Of a stretch of DNA of 64,000 nt, positions 52,397-60,548 are shown one piece after another. Location: contig NZ_JAGRPV010000001.1 of NCBI RefSeq assembly GCF_030014955.1, positions 5,642,001 through 5,706,000 of the forward strand. The letters are read 5' to 3'. A model generated the notes under the pieces. That model searched no databases. It saw only the letters and a list, made by a program, of their open reading frames with translations, and was not told the DNA's origin. The position numbers and the translations under genes are program-made. The stretch is from Cohnella hashimotonis (GTDB lineage Bacteria; Bacillota; Bacilli; Paenibacillales; Paenibacillaceae). Within the stretch, counting starts at the first letter, position 1; each line of letters begins with the position of its first letter.

Positions 52397-53296
52397 TTAT
52401 CCTTTTAATGAACCGATCATGACGCCCTTGACCAGATACTTTTGCACAAAAGGGTAAACCACGAGCAGTGGTACGGTAGAGATGACGATCAGCGAATACT
52501 TAAGCAGCGTCTTCAGCGCTTCGCGCCTCGCGGCGTCCATCGGGTCTCCGGACAGCATCGCGACGTCGACGTCGTTTTTGACCAGAATATCCTTTAAAAC
52601 GAGCTGCAGGGGATACATGTGCTGGGACTTCAGGTAGATCATCGCGTTAAAATACTGGTTCCAGTTCGCAGCCGCGTAATAGAGCGTGATGACGGCCAGG
52701 ATCGGACCGGACAGCCGGATGACGATTTTCCACACGAACTGAAAGTCGTTGCAGCCGTCCAGCTGCGCCGCTTCCAGCAGCTCGTCGGGAATCGACATCT
52801 GGAAGTAGGTGCGCGCGATGATGACGTTCCAGACGGTCAGCGCGGTCGGGATGATCATCGACCAGACCGTGTCCAGCATGTGCAATTCGCGAACGAGCAG
52901 GTAGTTCGGGATCAGTCCGCCGGTGAACATCGTGGTGAACATGAACAGGAACATGAACACGTTTTTCCCATAGAAGTCCTTGCGCGATAACGGATAAGCT
53001 GCCAGCACCGTCATTGCGACATTGACCGCCGTCCCCGCCACCGTGTAGATGACCGAGTTTTTAAACCCGGTCCATACCATCTTGTAATCGAGCACCGCCG
53101 TATAGCCTTCGAGGCTCGGACGCACCGGCCACAGCCACACTTCGCCCGATACGACCGCCTGCGAATCGCTGAAGGAAGCGCTGACGATGTAGATGATCGG
53201 ATAGAGCACGCTTATGAAAAGCACGGTGATGAACAACGCGTTAACAATCGTGAAGAGCTTGTCCGTGAACGACTCGTTGCGAAACCGGATATCCAT
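52397..53296 (-). CDS. ABC sugar transporter permease, LplC type
   Basis: 299 residues with six membrane helices; EAA loop EAAQLDGCNDFQFVW; C-terminus YLVKGVMIGSLKG, as in the paralogue at 2378. The ATG at 53296 has AAAGGAGG six bases upstream; a GTG two codons earlier touches the RBS and is rejected. It follows the LplB-type gene by about 12 bp. Needs a shared ATPase encoded elsewhere. Confidence 0.9.
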   Translation of the reverse strand: MDIRFRNESFTDKLFTIVNALFITVLFISVLYPIIYIVSASFSDSQAVVSGEVWLWPVRPSLEGYTAVLDYKMVWTGFKNSVIYTVAGTAVNVAMTVLAAYPLSRKDFYGKNVFMFLFMFTTMFTGGLIPNYLLVRELHMLDTVWSMIIPTALTVWNVIIARTYFQMSIPDELLEAAQLDGCNDFQFVWKIVIRLSGPILAVITLYYAAANWNQYFNAMIYLKSQHMYPLQLVLKDILVKNDVDVAMLSGDPMDAARREALKTLLKYSLIVISTVPLLVVYPFVQKYLVKGVMIGSLKG

Positions 53297-53308
53297 GCGC
53301 ACCCTCCT

Positions 53309-54274
53309 TTACCATAAGCTCGCCTGCTTCGTCTTCTGCGCAAGCTTGTTTACTGCCAGCAGCAACGCCAGATTGATGACGGATTTAAACAATCCGATGG
53401 CGGTGGAGTAGGAGTAATTCGCGACCTGCGCGGTCAGGCCGACCTTGTACACATACGTGTCGATGATTTCGGATGCCTTCAGGTTGATCGGATTTTGCAG
53501 CAGCAGCACCTTTTCGAAACCGACGTCCAGAATGTGTCCGGTATTGAGGATGAGCAGAATAATCGCCATCGGCATGATGCCGGGCAGATCGATGTGCCAC
53601 ATGCGCCTGAACTTGCTCGCTCCGTCTACGACCGCCGCTTCGTGCAGCGCCGGATCGATGGCGGCCAGCGCCGCGATAAAGATGATGCAGTTGAACCCGG
53701 CATGCTGCCACACGTCCGACCAGACATAGATGGAAGAGAACATCGAGATCTCGCCCATGAAGTTGATCGGCGCGATGCCGAAGACGTCGAGCAGCTTGTT
53801 CACGATCCCGATTCGCGGGTCGAGCAGCTCCTTGACGATGCCGACGATGACGACGATCGAGATAAAGTGCGGCGCGTACGTCACCATCTGGACGACCTTG
53901 CGGTACGACCTGCTTCTTAGATAGTTGAGGCCCAGCGCCAGCAGGATCGGAAATGGGAATCCCGCGAGCAGGTTGTAGAAGCTGAGCAGCAGCGTGTTGC
54001 CCAGAATCCGGGTGAAATCGTACGAATGAATGAACCGCGAGAAGTGATCGAGTCCGACCCAGGCGCTCCCCCAGATTCCCTTGGTGACAATAAAGTTCTT
54101 GAACGCGATCTGGGCGCCGTACATCGGCACGTACTTGAAGATGATCAGGTACGCGAAGGGCAGCGCCATCAGCACGTACAACTGCCACCCGCGGATCATC
54201 TTTTTGGAGACGGCTGACTTGCGGGGCGCGACGCTCTCTCTGCTTGCTAGACGCTTGATATCGGGTACGCTCAC
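53309..54274 (-). CDS. ABC sugar transporter permease, LplB type
   Basis: 321 residues; membrane subunit with the first helix around YVLMALPFAYLIIFKYVPMYG and EAA loop EAAVVDGASKFRRMW. The start is GTG at 54274 with AGGGAGGTGA upstream. First gene of the second importer operon. The 12-bp palindrome CTAAACGTTTAG lies 20 bp upstream of the start, and the AraC-type sensor gene 54923-57283 is the likely activator. Confidence 0.9.
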   Translation of the reverse strand: MSVPDIKRLASRESVAPRKSAVSKKMIRGWQLYVLMALPFAYLIIFKYVPMYGAQIAFKNFIVTKGIWGSAWVGLDHFSRFIHSYDFTRILGNTLLLSFYNLLAGFPFPILLALGLNYLRSRSYRKVVQMVTYAPHFISIVVIVGIVKELLDPRIGIVNKLLDVFGIAPINFMGEISMFSSIYVWSDVWQHAGFNCIIFIAALAAIDPALHEAAVVDGASKFRRMWHIDLPGIMPMAIILLILNTGHILDVGFEKVLLLQNPINLKASEIIDTYVYKVGLTAQVANYSYSTAIGLFKSVINLALLLAVNKLAQKTKQASLW

Positions 54275-54293
54275 TTCCTCTCACCTCCCTTGC

Positions 54294-54305
54294 CTAAACG
54301 TTTAG
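54294..54305. promoter_or_regulatory. Palindromic operator candidate before the second importer
   Basis: CTAAACGTTTAG is a perfect 12-bp palindrome with the central ACGT typical of LacI-family operators. It lies between the start codon and a further palindrome CCCCGATCGGGG (54316-54327). No LacI-type gene is in the window, so the binding protein is unknown. Confidence 0.4.
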
Positions 54306-54922
54306 AGTCCGTAGCCCCCGATCGGGGTCTGCCGGGTACGACCGTGTCTCGGATCGTCCGGGCTGCTCTGCGGCTTAGGGCAAGCTTAGGCGCTGGGGGC
54401 CGGGCTAGTAAATTGCGTTGTCCTCCGATGATAGCCATTCGTTCAGATTTGGGGATTGATGTTTGCGTTTTCAGTGTGCATTTGATCAGAAATCGCACTG
54501 AAATTCCCTTTTTTAGTGTGTAAATGAGTGGAAATAGGCGGTCGCTTCAGAACAAACACCCTCGTCAGCGAAGCTGCGTCACCTGTCTACTTGGCTCCGT
54601 GAGGCCGCTAAAAAAGTTCCTTGATGAGTGAAAGGTACAGCGCCCGCGAGACCTCGGGGCACTGTACCTTTTTTGCAAGACCTTTTAGGAACACGCAAGT
54701 GCGGATTGATGCCGCGCTGCTCTGTCTAGAAAACATTCGCCGAAATGTGCTTCCTGGGCTTTAACCTTCGCCGCCATCATTGCGATGCCGAGCCCGAGAC
54801 GTCCAAGCCTCAACACGCATGGTCCCTCTAAGCTCACTTCTTGCGCTTACAGCTCCCAAGCTAAAGTTCTTCCGCGCCTCACGCAAGCTTCGCGGCCAGG
54901 GGAACCCTCGTCTGTGCTGTTG
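54306..54922. other. Intergenic region with two plus-strand terminator-like hairpins
   Basis: No gene seen. Hairpin 1: TTTCAGTG/CACTGAAA (54469-54476 and 54496-54503) with further inner pairing, then CCCTTTTTT to 54514. Hairpin 2: AAAGGTACAG/CTGTACCTTT (54631-54640 and 54662-54671) with inner GC pairing, then TTT. Both have their U-tracts on the plus strand, yet no plus-strand gene is upstream. Hairpin 2 could also end the minus-strand regulator gene less efficiently. One or two small RNAs are possible. Confidence 0.55.
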
Positions 54923-57283
54923 TCACGCCTCGCTCATCGCTCCCGCGTGACCGGTAGCGGACGAATATGTCGTTTCGTTGCGGGCCAGCTCGCGGAATAC
55001 GGTCGCGCTCAGCCCCGTTCCCCGCTTGAACGCCCGGCAGAACGTGCTGGACGAATGGTAGCCCACCTGCTCCGCGATCTCGCGAATCGTCAGAGACGTC
55101 GAGGCCAGCTTGCTCTTGGCCTCGTCCATGCGCATATTTTCCAGATACTCGGAGAAGTTGATGCCCGTCTGTTCCTTGAAAAACTGGGACATGTAACCCT
55201 TGGACACGTTCATGTTATCGGCAACGGCATCGAGCGTCAGGTTCGCGTCGCCGTAATGCTGCTGCAGGAAAGCCAGCATGTCGTCGAGCAGCCTGTGATT
55301 GCGGCTCTTCTTGCGCCGATCGAGATCGCGGGCGGTTGTCAGGAACATCTCGGAGGCGCTGCGGTAGGACAGCTTGGGATTATCGACGGCGCTCGGATGC
55401 TGCAGAAGCTGCTGGATATCGATGGCGTTGTCCAGCGCCAGCTGCTCCTGAAGCTTGGCCAGGCAGCTCACGATCTCATAATAGAACAGCTGCTGAAGCG
55501 CGAGAGGCAGATGCCTGTCGCTGAAGTTTTCCTTGTACAGCTGGCGGAGCACGGCCTCGACTTCCTCGGGCTCGCCCGCTTTGGCATAATTGATCAAGCG
55601 GTTCTCCAGCTCCTGCGGGAAGAAGAAGCGGGCGTTCGTATGCGGAAGATCGGCAAACCAGACGGTCTCGTTCTTGCCTTCGTAGCTGATCGAGGACAAG
55701 CACTGCCTGGCCTCCTCATAGGAGCCGGACACCTCGAGCAAGGTCGACCGGAAACCCCCGATGGCAAAGTAAAGCTGCAGCCCCTCGCGCCCGCTCGTCT
55801 CCGCCTCGATCGCGGCCACGCTCCGGTCGATCATATGCCTGAACGATGCCTCGTCTCCCAGCTCGTCTACGAACAGCAAGGCGATCTTGTCCTCCGCGAT
55901 ATGATGGGCGTACCGGTCGTCCCCGAGACCTCTGCGGATCGCTTCGGTTACCCATACGCGATTGACGTCCAGCTTGTCCAGCTCCGCTTCCGTATTGCTT
56001 TGCCCCGAACGGCTGAAGTTCAGGATCCCGATCGCGTAGCCTTGGCCGTGCAGGCCGATCCGCTGGTGCGCGAGCAGCGAATTGATCTCGTTCATCGACA
56101 GGAAGTCGCCCTTGAGCAGCCGCTGGAAAAACGTGTCCCAGACGAGCGGCACCTGCTTGTCGATCTCCTCCCGCAGCTCCGCGTTGTTATCGAGCAGCGA
56201 GGACAACGATTGCTGGATGTAGCCGTACATGTCCTTCGGCTTGCGCGGCGCGCCGGCCGCCTGGTGACGGTCCCGAAGCGTGGACATAATGCGCACGAGC
56301 GGACGGCCGCTCCGGGTCGCGAACAAATACGCCAGCACGATGCCGAGCCCGAGGAACACCGCCACGATCGAGAAAGTCAGCTTTTTAATGGAGATGACCT
56401 TCCCCAGCACGATATGAGGAGGCTGAGCCACGACATAGGACCACTTGTTATACGAGGATGTCGTATAGGTAACCATGCGTCCGTCCGTTTTGTCCGAAGC
56501 CTCGATCGTACCGGCAAGACCCGGCAGGACGACGCTCCCGCCAAGCGCAGGCGCCGAGCCGTCGCCGGAGAGCGAAGCGACCACTCTCCCCTTGTCGTCA
56601 ATGATCGATGCCGAGCCGCCGTCCGAGATGTCGATGCCGCTCAGCAGCGACTTCAGTTCGTTTCCGTCCACGAGCACGATCAAAGCGCCCTGGATGCGTC
56701 CCGGATAACCGAGCGACTGCACGTAGGTGATCATATCGTACGTCTTATCCTCGTACCGGGCCGCTCCCGTCGGCATGATCTCCCGGTTGCGGTACGTCGA
56801 GAGCAGATCGTCGCGCCAAGCTTTGTAACCGATTTCATTGTAAGTTAATACATGATCGTAGAAGTAGGGAAGCTCATAGGAGGAGTTGGACGACAGGGCC
56901 AGATTGCTGTTTTTGAAAATGAGAAAATAATCCAGCACGAAGTTATTGGAGGCGTTGTAGCTGTACAGGCTCTTCTGCGTCCGCAGAACCTTGTATGTAT
57001 TCGTGCTGCTGAAAGGATCGGAGACGCGCTGGAAGCTGTTGACGCCGGGATCGTTGAGCAGCTGCAGGGAGATCGTGTTGATCTCGGAAAATCGGCTGTC
57101 GAGCGTATTTTTGACCTGCTCGAGAATCTGCATGTTGTTGCGGACGACTTCTTCCTTCACGACATGATACGTCTTGTTATAAAACAGCCACCCCAGCGTG
57201 AGCGCCAAGAGCATAAACAGGAAATAAGGAAGCATCATTCGGAGAAATAAAGGCTGCTGACCCAGTCGATTCCTCAAGCGCAT
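54923..57283 (-). CDS. Membrane-bound AraC-family regulator with extracellular sensor (YesS-like)
   Basis: 786 residues. Helix 17-36, extracellular Cache-type sensor about 40-300, second helix 302-322, a degenerate middle domain (about 340-600), and a C-terminal AraC double HTH (about 675-775; LDAVADNMNVSKGYMSQFFK, IREIAEQVGYHSSSTFCRAF). It would sense a sugar outside and activate transcription directly from the membrane, without a phosphorelay. Its neighbours are the importer operon starting at 54274, read the same way, the expected target. GGAGGG lies nine bases before the ATG. Two cre-like sites lie 92-147 bp upstream of the start. Confidence 0.9.
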   Translation of the reverse strand: MRLRNRLGQQPLFLRMMLPYFLFMLLALTLGWLFYNKTYHVVKEEVVRNNMQILEQVKNTLDSRFSEINTISLQLLNDPGVNSFQRVSDPFSSTNTYKVLRTQKSLYSYNASNNFVLDYFLIFKNSNLALSSNSSYELPYFYDHVLTYNEIGYKAWRDDLLSTYRNREIMPTGAARYEDKTYDMITYVQSLGYPGRIQGALIVLVDGNELKSLLSGIDISDGGSASIIDDKGRVVASLSGDGSAPALGGSVVLPGLAGTIEASDKTDGRMVTYTTSSYNKWSYVVAQPPHIVLGKVISIKKLTFSIVAVFLGLGIVLAYLFATRSGRPLVRIMSTLRDRHQAAGAPRKPKDMYGYIQQSLSSLLDNNAELREEIDKQVPLVWDTFFQRLLKGDFLSMNEINSLLAHQRIGLHGQGYAIGILNFSRSGQSNTEAELDKLDVNRVWVTEAIRRGLGDDRYAHHIAEDKIALLFVDELGDEASFRHMIDRSVAAIEAETSGREGLQLYFAIGGFRSTLLEVSGSYEEARQCLSSISYEGKNETVWFADLPHTNARFFFPQELENRLINYAKAGEPEEVEAVLRQLYKENFSDRHLPLALQQLFYYEIVSCLAKLQEQLALDNAIDIQQLLQHPSAVDNPKLSYRSASEMFLTTARDLDRRKKSRNHRLLDDMLAFLQQHYGDANLTLDAVADNMNVSKGYMSQFFKEQTGINFSEYLENMRMDEAKSKLASTSLTIREIAEQVGYHSSSTFCRAFKRGTGLSATVFRELARNETTYSSATGHAGAMSEA

Positions 57284-57323
57284 GACACACGTCCCTCCGT
57301 TCGTCTCAGGTGTATTGTTAGCT

Positions 57324-57430
57324 ATTATAACATCAACTCGCGAATTCTTAACACTAAATTAACAAGCCTAATAAAAGGTAGCGCTATCATTTTGAGTCGA
57401 ACCATCGCTTCGAAAGTGTAGCGCTTACAG
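57324..57430 (-). promoter_or_regulatory. Promoter of the AraC-type regulator with two upstream cre-like boxes
   Basis: Minus strand: TTAAGA (57351-57346), 16 bp, TATAAT (57329-57324). Upstream, ATGATAGCGCTACCTT (57390-57375) matches the cre consensus at all but one fixed position, and a second AGCGCT-centred site with TGTA/TACA flanks lies at 57415-57430, 40 bp away. Sites at about -60 and -100 would suit activation or looping rather than simple blocking. Confidence 0.5.
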
Positions 57431-57486
57431 AAAACAAATTTAATCATAACACACTCCGTCAAGGTGTTGAGGCGGCTCGTGGTTGA

Positions 57487-57535
57487 AAACAAAAGGAACG
57501 AAGCAGCTATTTCCTGCTTCGTCCCTTTTTGTTTT
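57487..57535. terminator. Strong bidirectional terminator
   Basis: AAAACAAAAGGAACGAAGCAG pairs almost fully with its complement around CTATTTC (57487-57535), with T-rich tails on both strands. It closes the minus-strand GH2 message, including array D, and insulates the regulator promoter. Confidence 0.85.
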
Positions 57536-57554
57536 CGCCCGGTGGCGCGGGCTC

Positions 57555-57792
57555 GCTATGTAGCTCCATCTGGAGCTTCTTCGCCTCGGTTGGGCGAGTG
57601 GGCGTGACATATAGCTCCAGATAGAGCTTCTTCGCCTCAGCTAGGCGCGCGGGCCTGCCATGTAGCTCCATATAGAGCTTCTTCGCCTCGGTTAGTCGTG
57701 TGGGCGCGACATGTAGCTCCATACGGAGTTTCTTCTCCTCGGTTACCAACGCGTGCTCACTTAGAAGCTCCATTTAGAGTTACTTCTAGTAC
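57555..57792. repeat. Tandem repeat array D (51-bp unit, about five copies)
   Basis: TAGCTCC-n6-GAGCT cores start at 57561, 57612, 57663, 57714 and (degenerate) 57765, exactly 51 bp apart. The linkers read CTTCTTCGCCTCGGTTAGGCG-like. It lies between the GH2 stop (57891) and the terminator at 57487, i.e. in the 3' part of the GH2 message. One minus-strand frame stays open through it as a 17-residue repeat (TEAKKLYMELH type) but has no RBS and ends inside the terminator hairpin. Confidence 0.88.
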
Positions 57793-57890
57793 TACTGCAG
57801 TAGCTCACGTCCAACCTCTCCACCGAGGAAGGACTGTCTGCGAAATGCATCCAATAAAGCCCCCTCCATGTCGCGGGAAACGAGTGATCG

Positions 57891-60494
57891 CTATTCGCGT
57901 CCCCCTTTTTGCGCTTCATTCCAGCAGGTAACGACCGGCATGCCGGTCCATTCGACGCCCGCCATGGTCCGATAAGCGACTTCCCTTGTCTCGCCCGGCA
58001 TCAGATCGAAATAGTTGTCCTCGAGCAGCAGTTCATTCTCGATCGTGACCACGCGCGCATAAACGTCCGTACGAATGACGAGGTGACCGGATGACGCGTC
58101 TCGGCGGAAGCATTCAACTTCTAACGTCGCAGGCGGGCAGACCAATTCCTTCGGCAGGACGTCGAAGAAGACCACACTGTCGCCTTGAACGCCTTGATCG
58201 CCTTGATCACCATGAACGCCATGAACGCCTCGATTGCCAAAATCGCCCTGTTCGCCCTGTTCGCCCTGTTCGCCCTGTTCAGCCTGTTCGCCCTCCGAAC
58301 CGCTTCCCGTCGCATAAGGCTGCCATAACGCCTGTACGACCGCATCGGCCGCGCCGCCCGTCAACCCCCACTCTCGCTTAACGATCGTATGAATCAGCGC
58401 TGCCTCGTTCGCCGGGACGACTGCTTCCGTTTCCCACGACACCCCGTACACCCCCGCAGTCGTGGCCGCGCGGACCCGGACCACGCCCCGCCGCTCCGTC
58501 AGCGTATCGTTCACGAGCCATACGCCAAGTTCTTCCCCGCGGTCCTCCAGCGAGATCATAACGGGCTTGGATGCGCGCTTGGCCCCGTAATAGCCGGCCT
58601 TCGGATACCCGTAATAATCGATCATCGACCAGCCGCTGGCGGGCCAGCAGTCATTGTACATCCAAAAGAGGACGCCGCTCGAATCGTATTTGCGCCTTCG
58701 GTAATGCTCGATCTGCATGCGCTCGAACTCATACTGGACGTACTCCATCTTCTTGACCTTCTCAAGCGGACTCGCGCTCTCCCCGAACAGCGCCGCCGAC
58801 GTCTTTTCCAGCAGCCGGTAGTGGGTCAGTTCGTCCTGCCCGTTGTACGGATTGTCCTTCGTCCTGAATTCCCAGATGTCCGCCTGCTCGTCCGTCACGT
58901 CCGCCATCGTCATCATTTTAAGCAGCGAGGACAGCGGCGGCGAGCCGGGAATAGCCGATTCGCTCAAGAACCGGCCGCGTCCCTCGCGGATGCGTTCCCG
59001 GTAGTCGCGCATATCGCCAAGCAGAAAGTCCACCTCGTACCAGGGCGATACATGGCAGTCTCCCGCATCCTGACTGTTGAACGGACGTCCGTAAATAGGC
59101 GAGGTTGGGAAAAACGGACGCGACGGGTCCAGCTCGGCGCACAGCGGCGTCGTCACTTCGGCGCACACCCGCTTGCCCCAGTAGTCGTCCTCTTCGTTGT
59201 TGTTCATCGCCAGCTCGTTGTCCCCGTACCAGAGGGCGAGGCTCGGATGATTGCGCAGCTGCTTGATCGTCGAGGCGACTTCCTTTTTCATGGCCGCGAT
59301 GAACCACGGCTCGTCGTCCGGATATTCGGCGCAGGCCATCATGAAGTCCACCGACACCAGAATGCCCAGCCGATTGCACGTGTGCCAGAATTCCGGCAGC
59401 TCGTACGTGCCGCCTCCCCACACGCGCAGCATGTTCATATGACCGTCGACCAGCAGCTGCAGCAGGTGCGCGTAGCGCTCCGCGGTCACCGTGGACGGGA
59501 ACGGATCCGCCGGAACCCAGTTGCCTCCCTTGGCGAATATACGCTCGCCGTTCACGACGATGGTGAAGGAGCTGCCGCGCTCGTCGGGGATTTGCTCGAC
59601 CTCCACGATACGTATGCCGATCTCGTCGGTCCGGGTATCCAGCGCCTCGCCGCCGCTCGCCATCAGCGAGACGGAGAAGCGATACAGCGCAGGCTCGCCG
59701 TAACCGGCCGGCCACCATAGCTGCGGCTGCTCCACCCTGAGTTCTCCCTTGACGACGGGCTGCGACGGACGGATCCCGGTCACAAAAGACCATACGGGTT
59801 CTCCACCTGGCGCGGCGAGCTCCAAGCGAAGTACGCCGTCCTGCGACAGCCCCGCCGTTTCCACTTCCCAAGCCAAAGTCGCGGAATCTTCATGAAGCGC
59901 CAGTGTGCGGACCCAGCTATGGGCAATCTCGCCGGCGGGCTTCGCCTCGATGTATACGGGCCGCCAGATCCCGTAGCTCACCAGCCGGTGCACCCAGTCC
60001 CAGCCGAACGTGCATTGCATCCGGCGGACGTACACGCGATCCTGGGAAAACAGCGATACGTATTTGTCCGTGTCCTTATCCTGCAGATAGATCGGGATCG
60101 GCGTAAAACGCACCTTCAATCGGTTAACCCCGGGCTGCAGCGCATGCGCGACGGAAAAGGCATGCGGAATAAACATGTTGTCCGCCTCGCCGACCGGGCT
60201 GTCGTTCAAATAAACCGCCGCGATCGTATCCAGACCTTCGAAGCAAATTCGCACCGAAGTTCGGTCCCGGCCGGCTGGCCACTCGAATTCCGTTTCATAA
60301 ATCCACTCACCATGTTCCACCCATTGGCATTCATTCGCCTGATCGCGCCACATCGGGTCCTTAATCAGCCCGCGCCTGAGCAGATCCGTATGGACATGCC
60401 CGGGCACCGTCCCTTCAAAGGGGCCGACCGGCTGCCCGTCCGGCATGATGCCCGTTACTTTCCAGCTTCCGTTCAAATCGATGCGTTCGTTCAT
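57891..60494 (-). CDS. GH2 beta-mannosidase-like enzyme with a collagen-like insert
   Basis: 867 residues with no signal peptide. N-terminal sugar-binding jelly roll (GSWKVTGIMPDGQ, VPGHVHTDLL), Ig-like domain, then the barrel with FAKGGNWVPADPFPS, acid/base Glu427 in WYGDNELAMN and nucleophile Glu512 in RFLSESAIPG, as in beta-mannosidases. In the C-terminal beta domain, residues 735-772 are a run of Gly-x-y triplets (GEQ, GDF, GNR, GVH, GDQ, GVQ) absent from ordinary family members. The ATG at 60494 has AAGGGAG six bases upstream. Third gene of the YesM-YesN operon, 54 bp after the regulator; that pair probably senses mannosides. Confidence 0.88.
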   Translation of the reverse strand: MNERIDLNGSWKVTGIMPDGQPVGPFEGTVPGHVHTDLLRRGLIKDPMWRDQANECQWVEHGEWIYETEFEWPAGRDRTSVRICFEGLDTIAAVYLNDSPVGEADNMFIPHAFSVAHALQPGVNRLKVRFTPIPIYLQDKDTDKYVSLFSQDRVYVRRMQCTFGWDWVHRLVSYGIWRPVYIEAKPAGEIAHSWVRTLALHEDSATLAWEVETAGLSQDGVLRLELAAPGGEPVWSFVTGIRPSQPVVKGELRVEQPQLWWPAGYGEPALYRFSVSLMASGGEALDTRTDEIGIRIVEVEQIPDERGSSFTIVVNGERIFAKGGNWVPADPFPSTVTAERYAHLLQLLVDGHMNMLRVWGGGTYELPEFWHTCNRLGILVSVDFMMACAEYPDDEPWFIAAMKKEVASTIKQLRNHPSLALWYGDNELAMNNNEEDDYWGKRVCAEVTTPLCAELDPSRPFFPTSPIYGRPFNSQDAGDCHVSPWYEVDFLLGDMRDYRERIREGRGRFLSESAIPGSPPLSSLLKMMTMADVTDEQADIWEFRTKDNPYNGQDELTHYRLLEKTSAALFGESASPLEKVKKMEYVQYEFERMQIEHYRRRKYDSSGVLFWMYNDCWPASGWSMIDYYGYPKAGYYGAKRASKPVMISLEDRGEELGVWLVNDTLTERRGVVRVRAATTAGVYGVSWETEAVVPANEAALIHTIVKREWGLTGGAADAVVQALWQPYATGSGSEGEQAEQGEQGEQGEQGDFGNRGVHGVHGDQGDQGVQGDSVVFFDVLPKELVCPPATLEVECFRRDASSGHLVIRTDVYARVVTIENELLLEDNYFDLMPGETREVAYRTMAGVEWTGMPVVTCWNEAQKGGRE
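58179..58292 (-). repeat. In-frame collagen-like triplet repeat within the GH2 gene
   Basis: A short tandem DNA repeat (CGCCCTGTT units on the plus strand near 58245-58280, CGCCTTGAT and CGCCATGAA near 58190-58230) encodes 12 Gly-x-y triplets out of 13. All units are multiples of nine or three bases, so the reading frame is kept. Confidence 0.85.
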
Positions 60495-60548
60495 GTGCGG
60501 CTCCCTTGCCTGTATTCGGCGTGGCGCCGGGCGCATGCGGAACCGTCT

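Noticed and set aside
57507..57773. 88-residue protein of 17-residue repeats over array D
   Set aside because: No RBS, and the stop lies inside the terminator hairpin; the open frame follows from the 51-bp period.
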